Source: Streptomyces nigrescens (GTDB lineage: Bacteria > Actinomycetota > Actinomycetes > Streptomycetales > Streptomycetaceae). From it: DNA of 64,000 nt. Each line of letters begins with the position of its first letter. Position 1 is the first letter of the stretch. The notes below the pieces were generated by a model. That model was given only the letters and a program-made list of their open reading frames with translations. It had not been told where the DNA came from and did not search any database. Shown in pieces: positions 32,923 to 42,519 of the stretch. The position numbers and the translations under genes are program-made. The DNA is taken from contig AP026073.1 in assembly GCA_024349765.1 (NCBI GenBank), positions 6,820,001 through 6,884,000 on the forward strand, read 5' to 3'.

Positions 32923-33777
32923 TCAGCCGGCCGCGCGCTCGGCCGCCTCGACGACGTTGACCAGCAGCTGGGCGCGGGTCATCGGGCCGACGCCGCCGGG
33001 GTTGGGGGCGACCCAGCCGGCCACCTCGGCCACGCCCGGGTGCACATCGCCGACGATCTTGCCCTGCTCGTCCCGGCTCACGCCGACGTCCAGGACGGCC
33101 GCGCCGGGCTTGACGTCCTCCGGCTTGATGATGTGCGGCACACCGGCCGCGGCGACGATGATGTCGGCCTGCCGCAGGTGCGCGGACAGGTCGCGGGTGC
33201 CGGTGTGGCACTGGGTCACGGTCGCGTTCTCGGACTTGCGGGTGAGCACCAGCGGCATCGGGCGGCCGATGGTGATGCCCCGGCCGACCACGACGACGTG
33301 GGCGCCCTTGATCTCGACCTCGTGGCGGCGCAGCAGCTGGACGATGCCGTACGGGGTGCACGGCAGCGGGCCCTCGATGCCGAGCACCAGCCGGCCCAGG
33401 CTCATCGGGTGCAGACCGTCGGCGTCCTTGGCCGGGTCCATCAGCTCCAGCACGCGGTTGGCGTCGATGCCCTTGGGGAGCGGGAGTTGGACGATGTAGC
33501 CGGTGCAGGCCGGGTCCTCGTTCAGCTCGCGGACGACCGCCTCGATCTCCTCCTGGGTGGCGGTCTCCGGCAGTTCGCGCTGGATCGAGGCGATGCCGAC
33601 CTGTGCGCAGTCGCGGTGCTTGCCGTTGACGTACCAGCGGCTGCCGGGGTCGTCGCCGACCAGGAGGGTGCCCAGGCCGGGCTGGACGCCCTTGGCCTTC
33701 AGGGCCTCGACGCGGGCGGCGAGCTCGGACTTGATAGCGGCTGCGGTGGCCTTGCCATCCAGAATCTGGGCAGTCAT
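32923..33777 (-). CDS. folD: Bifunctional methylenetetrahydrofolate dehydrogenase/cyclohydrolase
   Basis: 284 aa from ATG 33777 with GGGAGGAT upstream. It interconverts 5,10-methylene-THF, 5,10-methenyl-THF and 10-formyl-THF in the cytosol, supplying formyl groups to the PurN and PurH enzymes encoded nearby. Key elements: YxxxK active site (Tyr49, Lys53), [13 protein letters not shown], the NADP-binding [18 protein letters not shown] and the C-terminal [15 protein letters not shown]. Full length. Confidence 0.97.
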   Translation of the reverse strand: MTAQILDGKATAAAIKSELAARVEALKAKGVQPGLGTLLVGDDPGSRWYVNGKHRDCAQVGIASIQRELPETATQEEIEAVVRELNEDPACTGYIVQLPLPKGIDANRVLELMDPAKDADGLHPMSLGRLVLGIEGPLPCTPYGIVQLLRRHEVEIKGAHVVVVGRGITIGRPMPLVLTRKSENATVTQCHTGTRDLSAHLRQADIIVAAAGVPHIIKPEDVKPGAAVLDVGVSRDEQGKIVGDVHPGVAEVAGWVAPNPGGVGPMTRAQLLVNVVEAAERAAG

Positions 33778-34083
33778 GTCTCCATCCTCCCGGATGAGGG
33801 CGGTCACGTTCCAATCAGGGCGCGCGCGGAGCCCGCGCGCCCGGTCGTTCGGCGGCCCGCGCCGGGCCCCATCCGCCCCTGCAGAAACCGGACATGATAT
33901 GGCCGGAAGTGATCATTGCACTTGGACAACGGCTCCGCTATCTGACTGGACAGAGTCAAGGCCCACCTAGAAGGATTGACGCCGCAGTGCCGCAGGCATC
34001 GTCGGGGGCGGGCCAGTGAAACCTGTTTTTCCTCCGAGTCACGCTGCGTCGTCCCCCACTGACCCAACGGAGGAAAACACCAC
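33778..34083. other. 306-bp divergent region between folD and the RDD gene
   Basis: Carries promoters in both directions. AT-rich GATCATTGCACTTGGACAAC lies at ~33909–33928. The last 60 bases form the hairpin leader described separately. No coding region seen. Confidence 0.35.
34027..34077 (+). promoter_or_regulatory. Hairpin that pairs with the RDD gene's Shine–Dalgarno
   Basis: TTTTCCTCCG (34027–34036) is perfectly complementary to CGGAGGAAAA (34068–34077), which contains the GGAGGA ribosome-binding site of the gene starting at 34084. The loop is 31 bases. If the leader is transcribed, the structure would hide the ribosome-binding site. Confidence 0.5.
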
Positions 34084-34815
34084 ATGAGTTTCGGCGACCC
34101 GAACAACCCGTACGGCCAGCCGCCGCAGGCCCCGCAGGCGCCCTACGGGCAGCAGCCCCCGGTGCCCCCGCAGGGCGGCCCCGGCTACGGCTACCCGCAG
34201 CAGCCGCAGGCCCCGCAGCAGCCGTACGGCTACCCCCAGCAGGGTCAGGTCCCGCCGCAGCAGCCCTACGGCGGCTACCCGCAGCAGGCGGGCTACGCCA
34301 TGCCGGGCATGCCGCAGGGTTACGCGAGCTGGGGCGCGCGCGTGGGCGCCTACCTCATCGACTACCTGATCGTGGGTCTGCTCCCGACGATCCTGTACTT
34401 CGTCGCCCTGGCCATGTCCGCCAGCGCCGCGACGATCACGCCGGACACCTCGTCCTGCCCGCCCGGTGACATCCAGTGCATCAGCGACGCCTACGACAAG
34501 GCCGCGGACAGCGCCACTCCGGTCGGCTCGTTCGTGCTCATCGCGATCGCCGGTCTGATCGCCCTGGCCGCCGGTCTGTTCGTGCTCGCCAAGGAAGGCA
34601 GCACCGGCCAGACCCCGGGCAAGAAGGCCCTGGGCATCCGCCTCGTCAAGGAGGCGACCGGCCAGCCGATCGGCTTCGGCATGGCCTTCGTCCGCAAGCT
34701 GTGCCACATCCTCGACGGGTTCTGCTGCCTGGGCTACCTGTGGCCGCTGTGGGACGAGAAGTCGCAGACGTTCGCCGACAAGATCGCCGGCACGGTGGTC
34801 GTCAAGTCCCAGTAA
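34084..34815 (+). CDS. RDD-family membrane protein with Pro/Gln/Tyr-rich N-terminus
   Basis: 243 aa. Residues 1–75 consist of GYPQQ/PYGQ-type repeats. The RDD domain follows: ASWGARVGAYLIDYLIVGLL, a second helix pair (VGSFVLIAIAGLIALAAGLF), and the conserved GQTPGKKALGIRLVKEATG, then FADKIAGTVVV. A loop between helices has two cysteines (CPPGDIQC) that may pair outside. RDD proteins are presumed ion or small-molecule transporters. The ATG has GGAGGA eight bases upstream, within a hairpin. Two hairpins follow the gene. Confidence 0.82.
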   Translation: MSFGDPNNPYGQPPQAPQAPYGQQPPVPPQGGPGYGYPQQPQAPQQPYGYPQQGQVPPQQPYGGYPQQAGYAMPGMPQGYASWGARVGAYLIDYLIVGLLPTILYFVALAMSASAATITPDTSSCPPGDIQCISDAYDKAADSATPVGSFVLIAIAGLIALAAGLFVLAKEGSTGQTPGKKALGIRLVKEATGQPIGFGMAFVRKLCHILDGFCCLGYLWPLWDEKSQTFADKIAGTVVVKSQ

Positions 34816-34827
34816 CACACCGGCATT

Positions 34828-34852
34828 CCGGCCGGGGCCCCGCCCCGGCCGG
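34828..34852 (+). terminator. Short GC hairpin after the RDD gene
   Basis: CCGGCCGGGGC (34828–34838) pairs with 34842–34852 over 11 bases with a 3-base loop, 13 bp after the stop. Confidence 0.65.
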
Positions 34853-34868
34853 GACCTGCGCCACTCCC

Positions 34869-34905
34869 CGAAGGCCCCCTCGCAACAGCGCGATCGGGGC
34901 CTTCG
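34869..34905 (+). terminator. Second hairpin between the two Pro/Tyr-rich genes
   Basis: CGAAGGCCCC (34869–34878) pairs with GGGGCCTTCG (34896–34905) around a 17-base loop. Together with the preceding hairpin it probably ends transcription of the RDD gene, although it could also be a leader element of the next gene 36 bp downstream. Confidence 0.55.
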
Positions 34906-34940
34906 CGGGCTCCGTTCAAGTCGCTTGAAGGACACCGCCC

Positions 34941-35501
34941 GTGAGCTACCCCAACCAGAACCCCTACGGCCCGCCTCCGGGCCAGCAGCCCGGCTACGGC
35001 TACCCCCAACAGCCGCCGCAGCCCTCGCCGTACGGCCCGTACCCGGGCGGCCCGATGCCCGCCATGCAGCCGCAGTACCCGACGGTGATGCCCGGCGGCG
35101 TCAAGGCCGCGCGGGTGATGCTGTTCGTGCTGGCCGGACTGAACCTCATCGGCCTGGTCCTCGCCGTCATGGGGCTGGGCGGCGTCAGCAAGGCGTCGCA
35201 CAACACCTCGGCGTACACCACCAGTGACGACATCACGGCGATGAACATCGGCAAGGGCCTGCTGATCGCGGTCATCGTGGTCATCGTGATCTTCACCGTG
35301 TCGGCGATCACCCTGGCCCTGCAGTTCGCCAACGGCGGTTCCGGCGTCCGCACCGGCTCCATCGTCTTCGGCGTGGGCAACATCATCCTGAGCCTGCTCA
35401 CCTTCCCGCTCGGCCTGGTCCACACGGTCCTGGGCATCCTGGTGCTGGTCTTCGTCTCGAAGGACGAGGGCAACGCCTGGTTCAGCCGGCCGCGTTACTG
35501 A
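34941..35501 (+). CDS. Pro/Tyr-rich membrane protein, unknown function
   Basis: 186 aa from GTG 34941 with GAAGGA upstream. The first ~50 residues have the same YGPPPGQQPGYGYPQQ composition as the RDD neighbour. Four membrane helices follow (RVMLFVLAGLNLIGLVLAVM, GLLIAVIVVIVIFTVSAITL, GVGNIILSLLTFPLGLVHTV and VLGILVLVFV). It resembles the many DUF4190-like actinobacterial proteins. Probably related by N-terminal exchange to its neighbour. Function unknown. Confidence 0.65.
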   Translation: MSYPNQNPYGPPPGQQPGYGYPQQPPQPSPYGPYPGGPMPAMQPQYPTVMPGGVKAARVMLFVLAGLNLIGLVLAVMGLGGVSKASHNTSAYTTSDDITAMNIGKGLLIAVIVVIVIFTVSAITLALQFANGGSGVRTGSIVFGVGNIILSLLTFPLGLVHTVLGILVLVFVSKDEGNAWFSRPRY

Positions 35502-35519
35502 CCGCGCCGCACACACGGC

Positions 35520-35553
35520 GGAGGGCCGCACCCCGGACGGGGTGCGGCCCTCC
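35520..35553. terminator. Bidirectional hairpin terminator
   Basis: GGAGGGCCGCACCCC (35520–35534) pairs perfectly with 35539–35553 over 15 bases with a 4-base loop, between convergent genes ending at 35501 (+) and 35568 (−). Confidence 0.9.
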
Positions 35554-35567
35554 GGCCGTTTCGGCGC

Positions 35568-37130
35568 TCAGTGGAAGAAGTGCCGGGCGCCGGTGAAGTA
35601 CATCGTCACGCCGGCCTTCTTGGCGGCCTCGACGACCAGCTCGTCGCGGATCGAACCGCCCGGCTGGACGATCGCCCGGACGCCGGCCGCGATGAGGATC
35701 TCCGGGCCGTCGGGGAACGGGAAGAAGGCGTCGGAGGCCGCGTACGAGCCCCGGGCGCGCTCCTCGCCGGCCCGCTCGACGGCCAGCTTGCAGGAGTCGA
35801 CGCGGTTGACCTGGCCCATACCGACGCCCACCGAGGCGCCGTCCTTGGCGAGCAGGATCGCGTTGGACTTCACCGCACGGCAGGCCTTCCAGGCGAACGC
35901 CAGCTCGGCCAGCTGCTCCGGCGCCAGCGCCTCGCCGGCCGCCAGCGTCCAGTTGGCCGGGTCGTCGCCGTCGGCCTGGAGGCGGTCGGTGACCTGCAGC
36001 AGCGCACCGCCGTCGATCTGCTTGACCTCGACCGGGGCGGCCGGGGCGCCCTCGGCGCGGAGCACCCGGATGTTCTTCTTCCGGGCGAGGATCTCGACCG
36101 CGCCGTCCTCGTAGCCGGGCGCCACGATGACCTCGGTGAAGATCTCGGCGACCTGCTCGGCCAGCGCCACCGTCACCGGGCGGTTGACGGCGATCACGCC
36201 GCCGTACGCGGAGACCGGGTCGCAGGCGTGCGCCCTGCGGTGCGCCTCGGCGACGTCCGCGCCGATCGCGATGCCGCACGGGTTGGCGTGCTTGATGATG
36301 GCCACGCAGGGCTCGGCGTGGTCGTACGCGGCCCGGCGCGCGGCGTCGGTGTCCGTGTAGTTGTTGTACGACATCTCCTTGCCGTGCAGCTGCTCGGCCT
36401 CGGCCAGCCCGCCCTCGCCGGTCACGTACAGCGCGGCGCCCTGGTGCGGGTTCTCGCCGTAGCGCAGCACGTTCTTGCGCGCGTAGGTCGCACCGAGGAA
36501 GTCGGGGAAGCCGCTGTCGTCGGCGGCCGCGTAGTCGTCGGCGAACCAGGAGGCGACCGCCACGTCGTAGGCGGCGGTGTGCTGGAACGCCTCCGCGGCC
36601 AGCCGCTTGCGGGCGGTCAGGTCGAAGCCGCCGTCACGGACCGCGGCGAGCACGTCGGCGTACCGGGCCGGGCTGGTGACGACCGCGACCGAGGGGTGGT
36701 TCTTGGCGGCGGCCCGGACCATCGAGGGGCCGCCGATGTCGATCTGCTCGACGCACTCGTCGGGGGTGGCGCCGGAGGCGACGGTCTCCCGGAACGGGTA
36801 GAGGTTCACGACGACCAGGTCGAACGGCTCCACGCCCAGCTCCGCCAGCTGCTGCCGGTGGGCCTCCAGGCGCAGGTCGGCCAGGATGCCGGCGTGCACC
36901 TTCGGGTGCAGGGTCTTGACCCGGCCGTCGAGGCACTCGGGGAAGCCCGTCAGCTCCTCGACCTTGGTGACCGGCACCCCGGCGGCGGCGATCTTCCCGG
37001 CCGTCGAACCGGTGGAGACGAGCTCGACGCCCGCCGCGTGCAGGCCCTGCGCCAGCTCCTCCAGCCCGGACTTGTCGTAGACGCTGACCAGCGCGCGGCG
37101 GATGGGCCGCTTCGTACCTTCGGCGGTCAC
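35568..37130 (-). CDS. purH: Bifunctional AICAR formyltransferase/IMP cyclohydrolase
   Basis: 520 aa, full length. It performs the last two steps of IMP synthesis in the cytosol. The N-terminal MGS-like cyclohydrolase contains [16 protein letters not shown] and [12 protein letters not shown]. The C-terminal formyltransferase has KHANPCG (Lys-His catalytic pair), [11 protein letters not shown], and [12 protein letters not shown]. It starts with a GTG whose GTGA overlaps the purN stop, so purN–purH are coupled. The formyl donor 10-formyl-THF is made by the folD product encoded nearby. Confidence 0.97.
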   Translation of the reverse strand: MTAEGTKRPIRRALVSVYDKSGLEELAQGLHAAGVELVSTGSTAGKIAAAGVPVTKVEELTGFPECLDGRVKTLHPKVHAGILADLRLEAHRQQLAELGVEPFDLVVVNLYPFRETVASGATPDECVEQIDIGGPSMVRAAAKNHPSVAVVTSPARYADVLAAVRDGGFDLTARKRLAAEAFQHTAAYDVAVASWFADDYAAADDSGFPDFLGATYARKNVLRYGENPHQGAALYVTGEGGLAEAEQLHGKEMSYNNYTDTDAARRAAYDHAEPCVAIIKHANPCGIAIGADVAEAHRRAHACDPVSAYGGVIAVNRPVTVALAEQVAEIFTEVIVAPGYEDGAVEILARKKNIRVLRAEGAPAAPVEVKQIDGGALLQVTDRLQADGDDPANWTLAAGEALAPEQLAELAFAWKACRAVKSNAILLAKDGASVGVGMGQVNRVDSCKLAVERAGEERARGSYAASDAFFPFPDGPEILIAAGVRAIVQPGGSIRDELVVEAAKKAGVTMYFTGARHFFH

Positions 37131-37792
37131 GAGATACGTACCTTTCGTCCCTCAATGCGGTAGCCGTGCCGGGCCAGGTGCCCCACGACCTCGACGAGCA
37201 GCGATCGCTCGACTTCCTTGATGCGCTCATGCAGCGCGGCTTCATCGTCCTCGTCCCGGATCTCGACCACGCTCTGCGCGATGATCGGGCCGGTGTCGAC
37301 CCCGTCGTCGACGAAGTGGACGGTGCATCCGGTGACCTTCGCGCCGTACGCGAGCGCGTCGCGCACGCCGTGGGCACCGGGAAAACTCGGCAGCAGCGCC
37401 GGGTGGGTGTTGACGATCCGGCCGCCGAAACGGGCCAGGAACTCCTTGCCCAGGATCTTCATGAAGCCGGCCGACACCACCAGGTCCGGCTCGTACGCGG
37501 CGGTCGCCGCGGTCAGCGCGGCATCCCACTCCGCGCGGCTGCCGTGGTCCTTGACCCGGCAGACGAAGGTCGGCAGGCCCGCCTTCTCGGCCCGCTCCAG
37601 GCCCGCGATGGCACCGCGGTCCGCGCCCACCGCCACGATCTCGGCGCCGTACTCCTCGGCTCCGCGGGCGGCGATGGCGTCCAGCAGGGCCTGCAGGTTC
37701 GTGCCGGAACCGGAGACGAGCACGACGATGCGCGCCGGACGGGCGGGCCCGGCGGGTCGGGCGGACGGGGCGGGGGGCGGGGACGAAGCCAC
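37127..37792 (-). CDS. purN: Phosphoribosylglycinamide formyltransferase
   Basis: 221 aa from GTG 37792 with GAGAAAGAG upstream. It formylates GAR in purine synthesis, using 10-formyl-THF. The family blocks are [19 protein letters not shown], the catalytic Asn-His in [17 protein letters not shown], and [16 protein letters not shown] with the third catalytic residue Asp. Around 18 extra Pro/Ala residues at the N-terminus precede the core. The upstream in-frame extension is not supported as coding. Overlaps purH by four bases. Confidence 0.95.
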   Translation of the reverse strand: MASSPPPAPSARPAGPARPARIVVLVSGSGTNLQALLDAIAARGAEEYGAEIVAVGADRGAIAGLERAEKAGLPTFVCRVKDHGSRAEWDAALTAATAAYEPDLVVSAGFMKILGKEFLARFGGRIVNTHPALLPSFPGAHGVRDALAYGAKVTGCTVHFVDDGVDTGPIIAQSVVEIRDEDDEAALHERIKEVERSLLVEVVGHLARHGYRIEGRKVRIS

Positions 37793-38163
37793 GGCGGGGC
37801 TCTTTCTCGATCTCGCGTGCGGTGAGCTCACATGCTTTGTGTGGTCGCACAAGGCCGCGGGTACCGCAGATCCGGGGAACCCTACGAAGGCGCCGACCGT
37901 CAGCAACGATACCGGCACACCGAGCGGCCCCCGCGGGACGGGGGCGGGGACGGGAGGTAGCGTCGGGCGTGAGACCGCACGCAGTTCGTGGTATCCGGCC
38001 GCCGGTCGCGAAGACCCGCGTACGGACGAGACAAGGGGAAGACACACTCCAGATGACGGACCGACGCCGCCGCGCGGCCCTCCTGCTCCCTCCCCCGGCC
38101 ACCGCCGGGAGGTACCCCCGGCCCACCACCGCCCCCGGGATGGTGGTGCTGCCGCGCGGCCGC
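37793..38163. other. 371-bp divergent region upstream of purN
   Basis: Contains the purN promoter and the leader of the plus-strand membrane-protein gene. A short hairpin (CCCGGC 38094–38099 with GCCGGG 38104–38109), followed by AGGTACCCCC, resembles a small intergenic repeat that I recall as common in Streptomyces. An in-frame ATG at 38053 would make this part of the downstream protein. Confidence 0.35.
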
Positions 38164-38952
38164 ATGGCGTCGTCCTCCGGTCCGTCCTCGCCGGACCCCG
38201 ACCGCGACAACCCCTTCGCACCGCCGCCGGCCGGCGCCCCCGACCAGGAATGGCGGCCCCGGCACCCGGCCCCGTACGCCAACGGCCAGGGACAGGGACA
38301 GGATCAGGGAGAGGGGCAGGGGCAGGACGGCGGCGACCGGCCACAGCCGGGACCGGACGAGCCGGCGCCCAGCTGGGGCAGCCAGTGGAGCCCCCGGCAG
38401 CCGGGCCGGCAGAGCGGTGGCTTCGGCACCCGCCCGGGCCGCAACGGCCAGCCCGGCGGCGGCCCCGGCGGCCCCGGCAACCTCCGCTGGGACCCCACCG
38501 ACCCGGCCCAGCGCCGGGCCCGGTACGCCCTGCTGGCCGGCATGTGGGCGTTCTTCTTCGTGCTCTTCAGCCTCTCCGAGGTCGCCCTGCTGCTCGGCGC
38601 GCTGGCGATCTACTGGGGCATCAGCGCGCTGCGCGCCAAGCCGGACCCGGCGAAGGCCACCGCCTCGGCGACCACCGCCGCCATGGAGGGCCGCCCGGCC
38701 CCGCACCAGCCGCCCGCCCAGGGCCCGCGCCCCGGCGCGCCGGGCAGCACCCGGCCGCAGGTCACCGCGGCCGTCGGGGGCCTGGTCACCGCCTCGCTCG
38801 CGCTGATGCTGGTGGCCGCGACGTTCACCGTCCAGATCGTCTACCGCGACTACTTCACCTGCGTGAACGACGCCCTGACGCAGTCGTCCGGCAAGTCCTG
38901 CGAGAAGCTGCTGCCGAAGGAACTGCGGCCGCTGCTGAGCGTGGAGCAGTAA
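38164..38952 (+). CDS. Membrane protein with Pro/Gln/Gly-rich N-terminus, unknown function
   Basis: 262 aa if started at ATG 38164; an in-frame ATG at 38053 with AAGGGGAAG upstream would add 37 residues, but that stretch contains an intergenic-type hairpin repeat. A low-complexity cytoplasmic region (GQGQGQDQGEGQGQDGG) leads to a double membrane helix (ARYALLAGMWAFFFVLFSLS, EVALLLGALAIYWGI) and then a third helix near the C-terminus. A short external tail with two cysteines follows (YFTCVNDALTQSSGKSCEK). This matches a DUF4190-like plan. Function unknown. Confidence 0.6.
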   Translation: MASSSGPSSPDPDRDNPFAPPPAGAPDQEWRPRHPAPYANGQGQGQDQGEGQGQDGGDRPQPGPDEPAPSWGSQWSPRQPGRQSGGFGTRPGRNGQPGGGPGGPGNLRWDPTDPAQRRARYALLAGMWAFFFVLFSLSEVALLLGALAIYWGISALRAKPDPAKATASATTAAMEGRPAPHQPPAQGPRPGAPGSTRPQVTAAVGGLVTASLALMLVAATFTVQIVYRDYFTCVNDALTQSSGKSCEKLLPKELRPLLSVEQ

Positions 38953-38981
38953 CCGCGGCACACGGCGATCGACCCGGTCGC

Positions 38982-40505
38982 TCAGCCCTTGGGAGCCGCG
39001 GCGGCCGCCGTCTTGCCGTCGGCCGCCGGCTTCCCGTCGGCCGCCTCCTGGCCGTCGGCCGCCGTTTCTCCTTCTGTTGCTGTTGATGCTGCTGTTACTG
39101 CCGTCCCGTCCGTTGTCGCCGCCCCGTCGGTCGTCGCCTCCGCAGCGTCCGCCGGTGCCGTCCCCCGGGCGCGCCGGAGCTGCCAGAAGCGCAGGACGAG
39201 GGCGCCGGGGACACCGGTGAGGGCGGTCCAGGCGGCCGCCGCGAGGCCGGTGCGCCAGCCGCTCGGGCCGAACGCGGCGAGCGCGCCGTGCCCCAGCGCC
39301 CCGCCGGCCAGGCCCGCCAGCACCGCCGCGCCGACGCCGCACAGCAGGGCCGCGTACGCCGCGACACCGGCCGTCCGCCGCCACGGCCAGGGCCCCGGCC
39401 AGGACTTCGACCAGGACGTCGGCCAGGCCCCGTCCGCGGAGCCGGAGTCGGTCGCCATACGGGCCACCGAACGGGCGAGCCAGATCCCGGCGGCCACCGG
39501 AAGGACGGCCACCGCCCAGGTCAACGGCGTCCCCGGGCCCACCTCCGGCACCCCGCCGAGCAGCGGCAGCCGCGGCACCGGGGGGTGCGCCGAGGCGCCC
39601 AGCGGGCCGATCGTGCTGCCCGCGCCCAGCGTGAAGCCCGGGCCCAGCCCGTAGGCGGCGCCCCAGATCGCCGCGTTCGGGAGCAGCAGCAGGCACAGCA
39701 GCAGCACCGTGGCGCGGCTCGCCCAGTCCGGTGCGAGCGTCAGGAGGTCGTGGCGCACCCGGCCGCCGTGCACCGCGAGCCCGACGAGGGTGAGCAGGGC
39801 GCCGCCCGCCAGCAGCGCCACGAGGCCCGCGCCGGCGGCCCGGCGGGCGGCGGCGAGGCGGTTGCCGCCGAGGGCGCCGCGCAGTCGGCGCGGCACCTTC
39901 GCAACGGCCCGCCGGACGCCCGCGGGCAGCAGGGCGGCACCGCCGTGCCCCAGGACCCGCCAGGTGGTGACGGCCATCGTGGCGACGGCGGTGCCCGGGA
40001 CGTACAGCAGCGCACTGAGCGGGTCGGCGGCCAGCCGGCCGGCCGAGGCGTAGCCCAGGGCAGCGCCCGCGACCAGCAGGTATCCGGCGAGCAGCGCGCC
40101 GAGCAGGGTGCGTGGCGCGGTCGGGCCGGTCGCCGGGCCGGGGTCGTCCGCGGTGGCCAGGGTGTGCCGGGCGGCCCGGTGCAGCAGCCACACCGGCAGG
40201 ACGGCGAGCAGCAGCGGGGTGACCGCGGCCGGTGCCGGCACGGCCGAGTGCGGCACGTCCCGTACGAGGTCCCCGCCGTGCGCCAGCAGCCACAGGTCCG
40301 CGGCGAGGTGCAGCGCCCGGGACAGGCTGGTGTCGGGGTAGGGGGCGGCGACCCACAGCAGCAGCACCGCGACCGTCAGCGCGCCGAGGCCGAGGCCGGC
40401 GGCGGTCACCCCGCCGAGGAAGGCGGCGCCGAGCGCGGAGGAGCGCCGGGTCGCGGTCCGGCCGGACGGGGACCATGCGGGGCCGCTGCCGAGGTACTCG
40501 CTCAC
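38982..40505 (-). CDS. DUF6350 polytopic membrane protein (PerM-type annotation)
   Basis: 507 aa from GTG 40505. About ten to twelve membrane helices ([59 protein letters not shown]). The conserved [20 protein letters not shown] segment lies between helices. The C-terminus is a low-complexity Ala/Asp/Thr/Lys tail. In Streptomyces this family sits between sucCD and purNH, as here, and is sometimes annotated as cell-division protein PerM. I keep that as a family label, since no function can be read directly. Confidence 0.75.
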   Translation of the reverse strand: MSEYLGSGPAWSPSGRTATRRSSALGAAFLGGVTAAGLGLGALTVAVLLLWVAAPYPDTSLSRALHLAADLWLLAHGGDLVRDVPHSAVPAPAAVTPLLLAVLPVWLLHRAARHTLATADDPGPATGPTAPRTLLGALLAGYLLVAGAALGYASAGRLAADPLSALLYVPGTAVATMAVTTWRVLGHGGAALLPAGVRRAVAKVPRRLRGALGGNRLAAARRAAGAGLVALLAGGALLTLVGLAVHGGRVRHDLLTLAPDWASRATVLLLCLLLLPNAAIWGAAYGLGPGFTLGAGSTIGPLGASAHPPVPRLPLLGGVPEVGPGTPLTWAVAVLPVAAGIWLARSVARMATDSGSADGAWPTSWSKSWPGPWPWRRTAGVAAYAALLCGVGAAVLAGLAGGALGHGALAAFGPSGWRTGLAAAAWTALTGVPGALVLRFWQLRRARGTAPADAAEATTDGAATTDGTAVTAASTATEGETAADGQEAADGKPAADGKTAAAAAPKG

Positions 40506-40613
40506 GCCGCCATGCTGCCAAGAAAGCGAAATTCCACCACGTACCGGCGAAATGATCGTCGTGTCGCACGTGTCGCGACTGATGGGGGTTCGCGGCTTTC
40601 CACACTGCTGTGC

Positions 40614-41465
40614 ATGACCGCGTACGCCTCCCCGCCCACTGCCGGGCGGTCCCCCGCCGCCACCGCCTTCGACGCGCTGCACACCCGGCACGCCGCCGCG
40701 CTGACCCGGCAGGCACATCTGCTCACCGGGCAGCCGCGGCTCGCCCGGCGGGCCGTGGAGCACGGCTTCCACCTGGCCTGGCAGCGGTGGCCGGAGGTGG
40801 CGGTGGCCCCGGATCCGGCGGGCTGGGTGCGGGCCGCGGTGTACGACCACGCGCTGCGGCCGTGGCACCGCCTGGCGCCGGGAGGACGGACGGGCGGCCG
40901 GGTGGAGCGCCCGGACGACGCGGACCGGGCGCTGCGGGAGGCGATCACCGCGCTGCCCGCCCCGTACCGGCGGGTGCTGCTGCTGCACGACGGCCTCGGG
41001 CTCGGTCTGTACGCGACCGCGGCGGAGGTCGAGGCCAGCACCCGGGCCGCGGCCGGCCGGCTCACCCACGCCCGGGACCTGCTCGCCGCCCGGCTGCCCG
41101 GGCTGTGCCTCGCCGGGCAGCCGCCGGCGCGGCAGGGCGAGATCCTGCGGGACCGGCTGGCCGCGCTCCTGACCGGCCCGGCGGACGACGGGCCCTCCAC
41201 CGGGGAGCCGCCGCCGACCGGTGCGCAGGTACGGGCCGGAGGCGAGCGCAGCGCCCGCCGGACGACCCGGGCCGTGTTCGGGTCGACCGGACTGTTCGCG
41301 CTGCTCACCCTGTCCGTCGCGGTCGCCGCGCCGGACCACTGCACCGCGCCTCCGGTGCCGCCCGTCGCCAAGGCACCGGCCACCCGTCAGCCCGGGTCCG
41401 GCACGTCCCGGGCGGTGCACCGCACCCCGCCGGACCAGGCCCGGCTGCTGCCCGAGGTGCGCTGA
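40614..41465 (+). CDS. Sigma-70-family (ECF-like) factor with C-terminal membrane helix
   Basis: 283 aa from ATG 40614. Region 2-like helices: [20 protein letters not shown] and [20 protein letters not shown]. Region 4-like: [20 protein letters not shown], then a shortened HTH ([20 protein letters not shown]). After ~215 residues comes a membrane helix ([19 protein letters not shown]) and a Pro-rich end. The HTH is atypical, so it may be a degenerate or specialised sigma factor. It would be membrane-tethered, as in some anti-sigma fusions. It diverges from the DUF6350 gene and converges with sucD. Confidence 0.65.
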   Translation: MTAYASPPTAGRSPAATAFDALHTRHAAALTRQAHLLTGQPRLARRAVEHGFHLAWQRWPEVAVAPDPAGWVRAAVYDHALRPWHRLAPGGRTGGRVERPDDADRALREAITALPAPYRRVLLLHDGLGLGLYATAAEVEASTRAAAGRLTHARDLLAARLPGLCLAGQPPARQGEILRDRLAALLTGPADDGPSTGEPPPTGAQVRAGGERSARRTTRAVFGSTGLFALLTLSVAVAAPDHCTAPPVPPVAKAPATRQPGSGTSRAVHRTPPDQARLLPEVR

Positions 41466-41484
41466 CCCCCGCCGGGAGAACGGG

Positions 41485-41519
41485 CGCGGGCCCGCACCCA
41501 CCAGGGGTACGGGCCCGCG
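41485..41519. terminator. Hairpin terminator
   Basis: CGCGGGCCCG (41485–41494) pairs with CGGGCCCGCG (41510–41519) around a 15-base loop, between convergent genes ending at 41465 (+) and 41612 (−). Confidence 0.75.
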
Positions 41520-41611
41520 TCCGGTTGCACGGCGAGCACTGCGCCGCAGGACGGGTCCGGCGGTGCCGACGCCGCGAGGACCGGCAGTGCGTCTGCCGGG
41601 CTCGGCCGAGG

Positions 41612-42496
41612 TCAGCCGACGAGGATCTCGCGGGCCAGCCGCGCGGTCTCCGACGGGGTCTTGCCGACCTTGACGCCGGCGGCCTCCAGGGCCTCCTTCT
41701 TCGCCTGGGCGGTGCCGGAGGAGCCGGAGACGATGGCGCCGGCGTGGCCCATGGTCTTGCCCTCGGGCGCGGTGAAGCCCGCGACGTAGCCGACGACCGG
41801 CTTGGTGACGTTGGCCTTGATGAAGTCGGCCGCACGCTCCTCGGCGTCGCCGCCGATCTCGCCGATCATCACGATCAGGTCGGTCTCCGGGTCGGCCTCG
41901 AACGCGGCGAGCGCGTCGATGTGCGTGGTGCCGATGACCGGGTCACCGCCGATGCCGACGGCCGACGAGAAGCCGATGTCGCGCAGCTCGTACATCATCT
42001 GGTAGGTCAGCGTGCCGGACTTCGACACCAGGCCGATGCGGCCGGGCTTGGTGATGTCGCCCGGGATGATGCCGGCGTTGGACTGGCCGGGGGTGATCAG
42101 GCCGGGGCAGTTCGGGCCGATGATGCGGGTCTTGTTGCCCTTGGACTTCGCGTACGCCCAGAAGGCGGCGGAGTCGTGGACCGCGATGCCCTCGGTGATC
42201 ACGACGGCCAGCGGGATCTCGGCGTCGATCGCCTCGACGACGGCGGCCTTGGCGAAGGCCGGCGGGACGAAGAGCACGGAGACGTTGGCGCCCGTCTTCT
42301 CCATCGCCTCGGCGACGGAGCCGAAGACCGGGACCTCGGTGCCGTCGAAGTCGACGGAGGTACCGGCCTTGCGCGGGTTGACACCGCCGACGATGTTGGT
42401 GCCGTCACCCAGCATCAGCTTGGTGTGCTTCATGCCCGTGGCACCGGTCATGCCCTGGACGATGACCTTGCTTTCCTTGGTGAGGAAGATAGCCAT
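41612..42496 (-). CDS. sucD: Succinyl-CoA synthetase alpha subunit
   Basis: 294 aa, full length. Its CoA-binding N-terminal domain begins [20 protein letters not shown]. The ligase part has [20 protein letters not shown] and [20 protein letters not shown], and the phospho-histidine site is in [12 protein letters not shown]. With SucC it makes ATP or GTP from succinyl-CoA in the TCA cycle. It lies 23 bp after sucC, so the two are an operon. Confidence 0.97.
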   Translation of the reverse strand: MAIFLTKESKVIVQGMTGATGMKHTKLMLGDGTNIVGGVNPRKAGTSVDFDGTEVPVFGSVAEAMEKTGANVSVLFVPPAFAKAAVVEAIDAEIPLAVVITEGIAVHDSAAFWAYAKSKGNKTRIIGPNCPGLITPGQSNAGIIPGDITKPGRIGLVSKSGTLTYQMMYELRDIGFSSAVGIGGDPVIGTTHIDALAAFEADPETDLIVMIGEIGGDAEERAADFIKANVTKPVVGYVAGFTAPEGKTMGHAGAIVSGSSGTAQAKKEALEAAGVKVGKTPSETARLAREILVG

Positions 42497-42519
42497 GGTT
42501 GTTAGTGTCCTCGTCCCTC

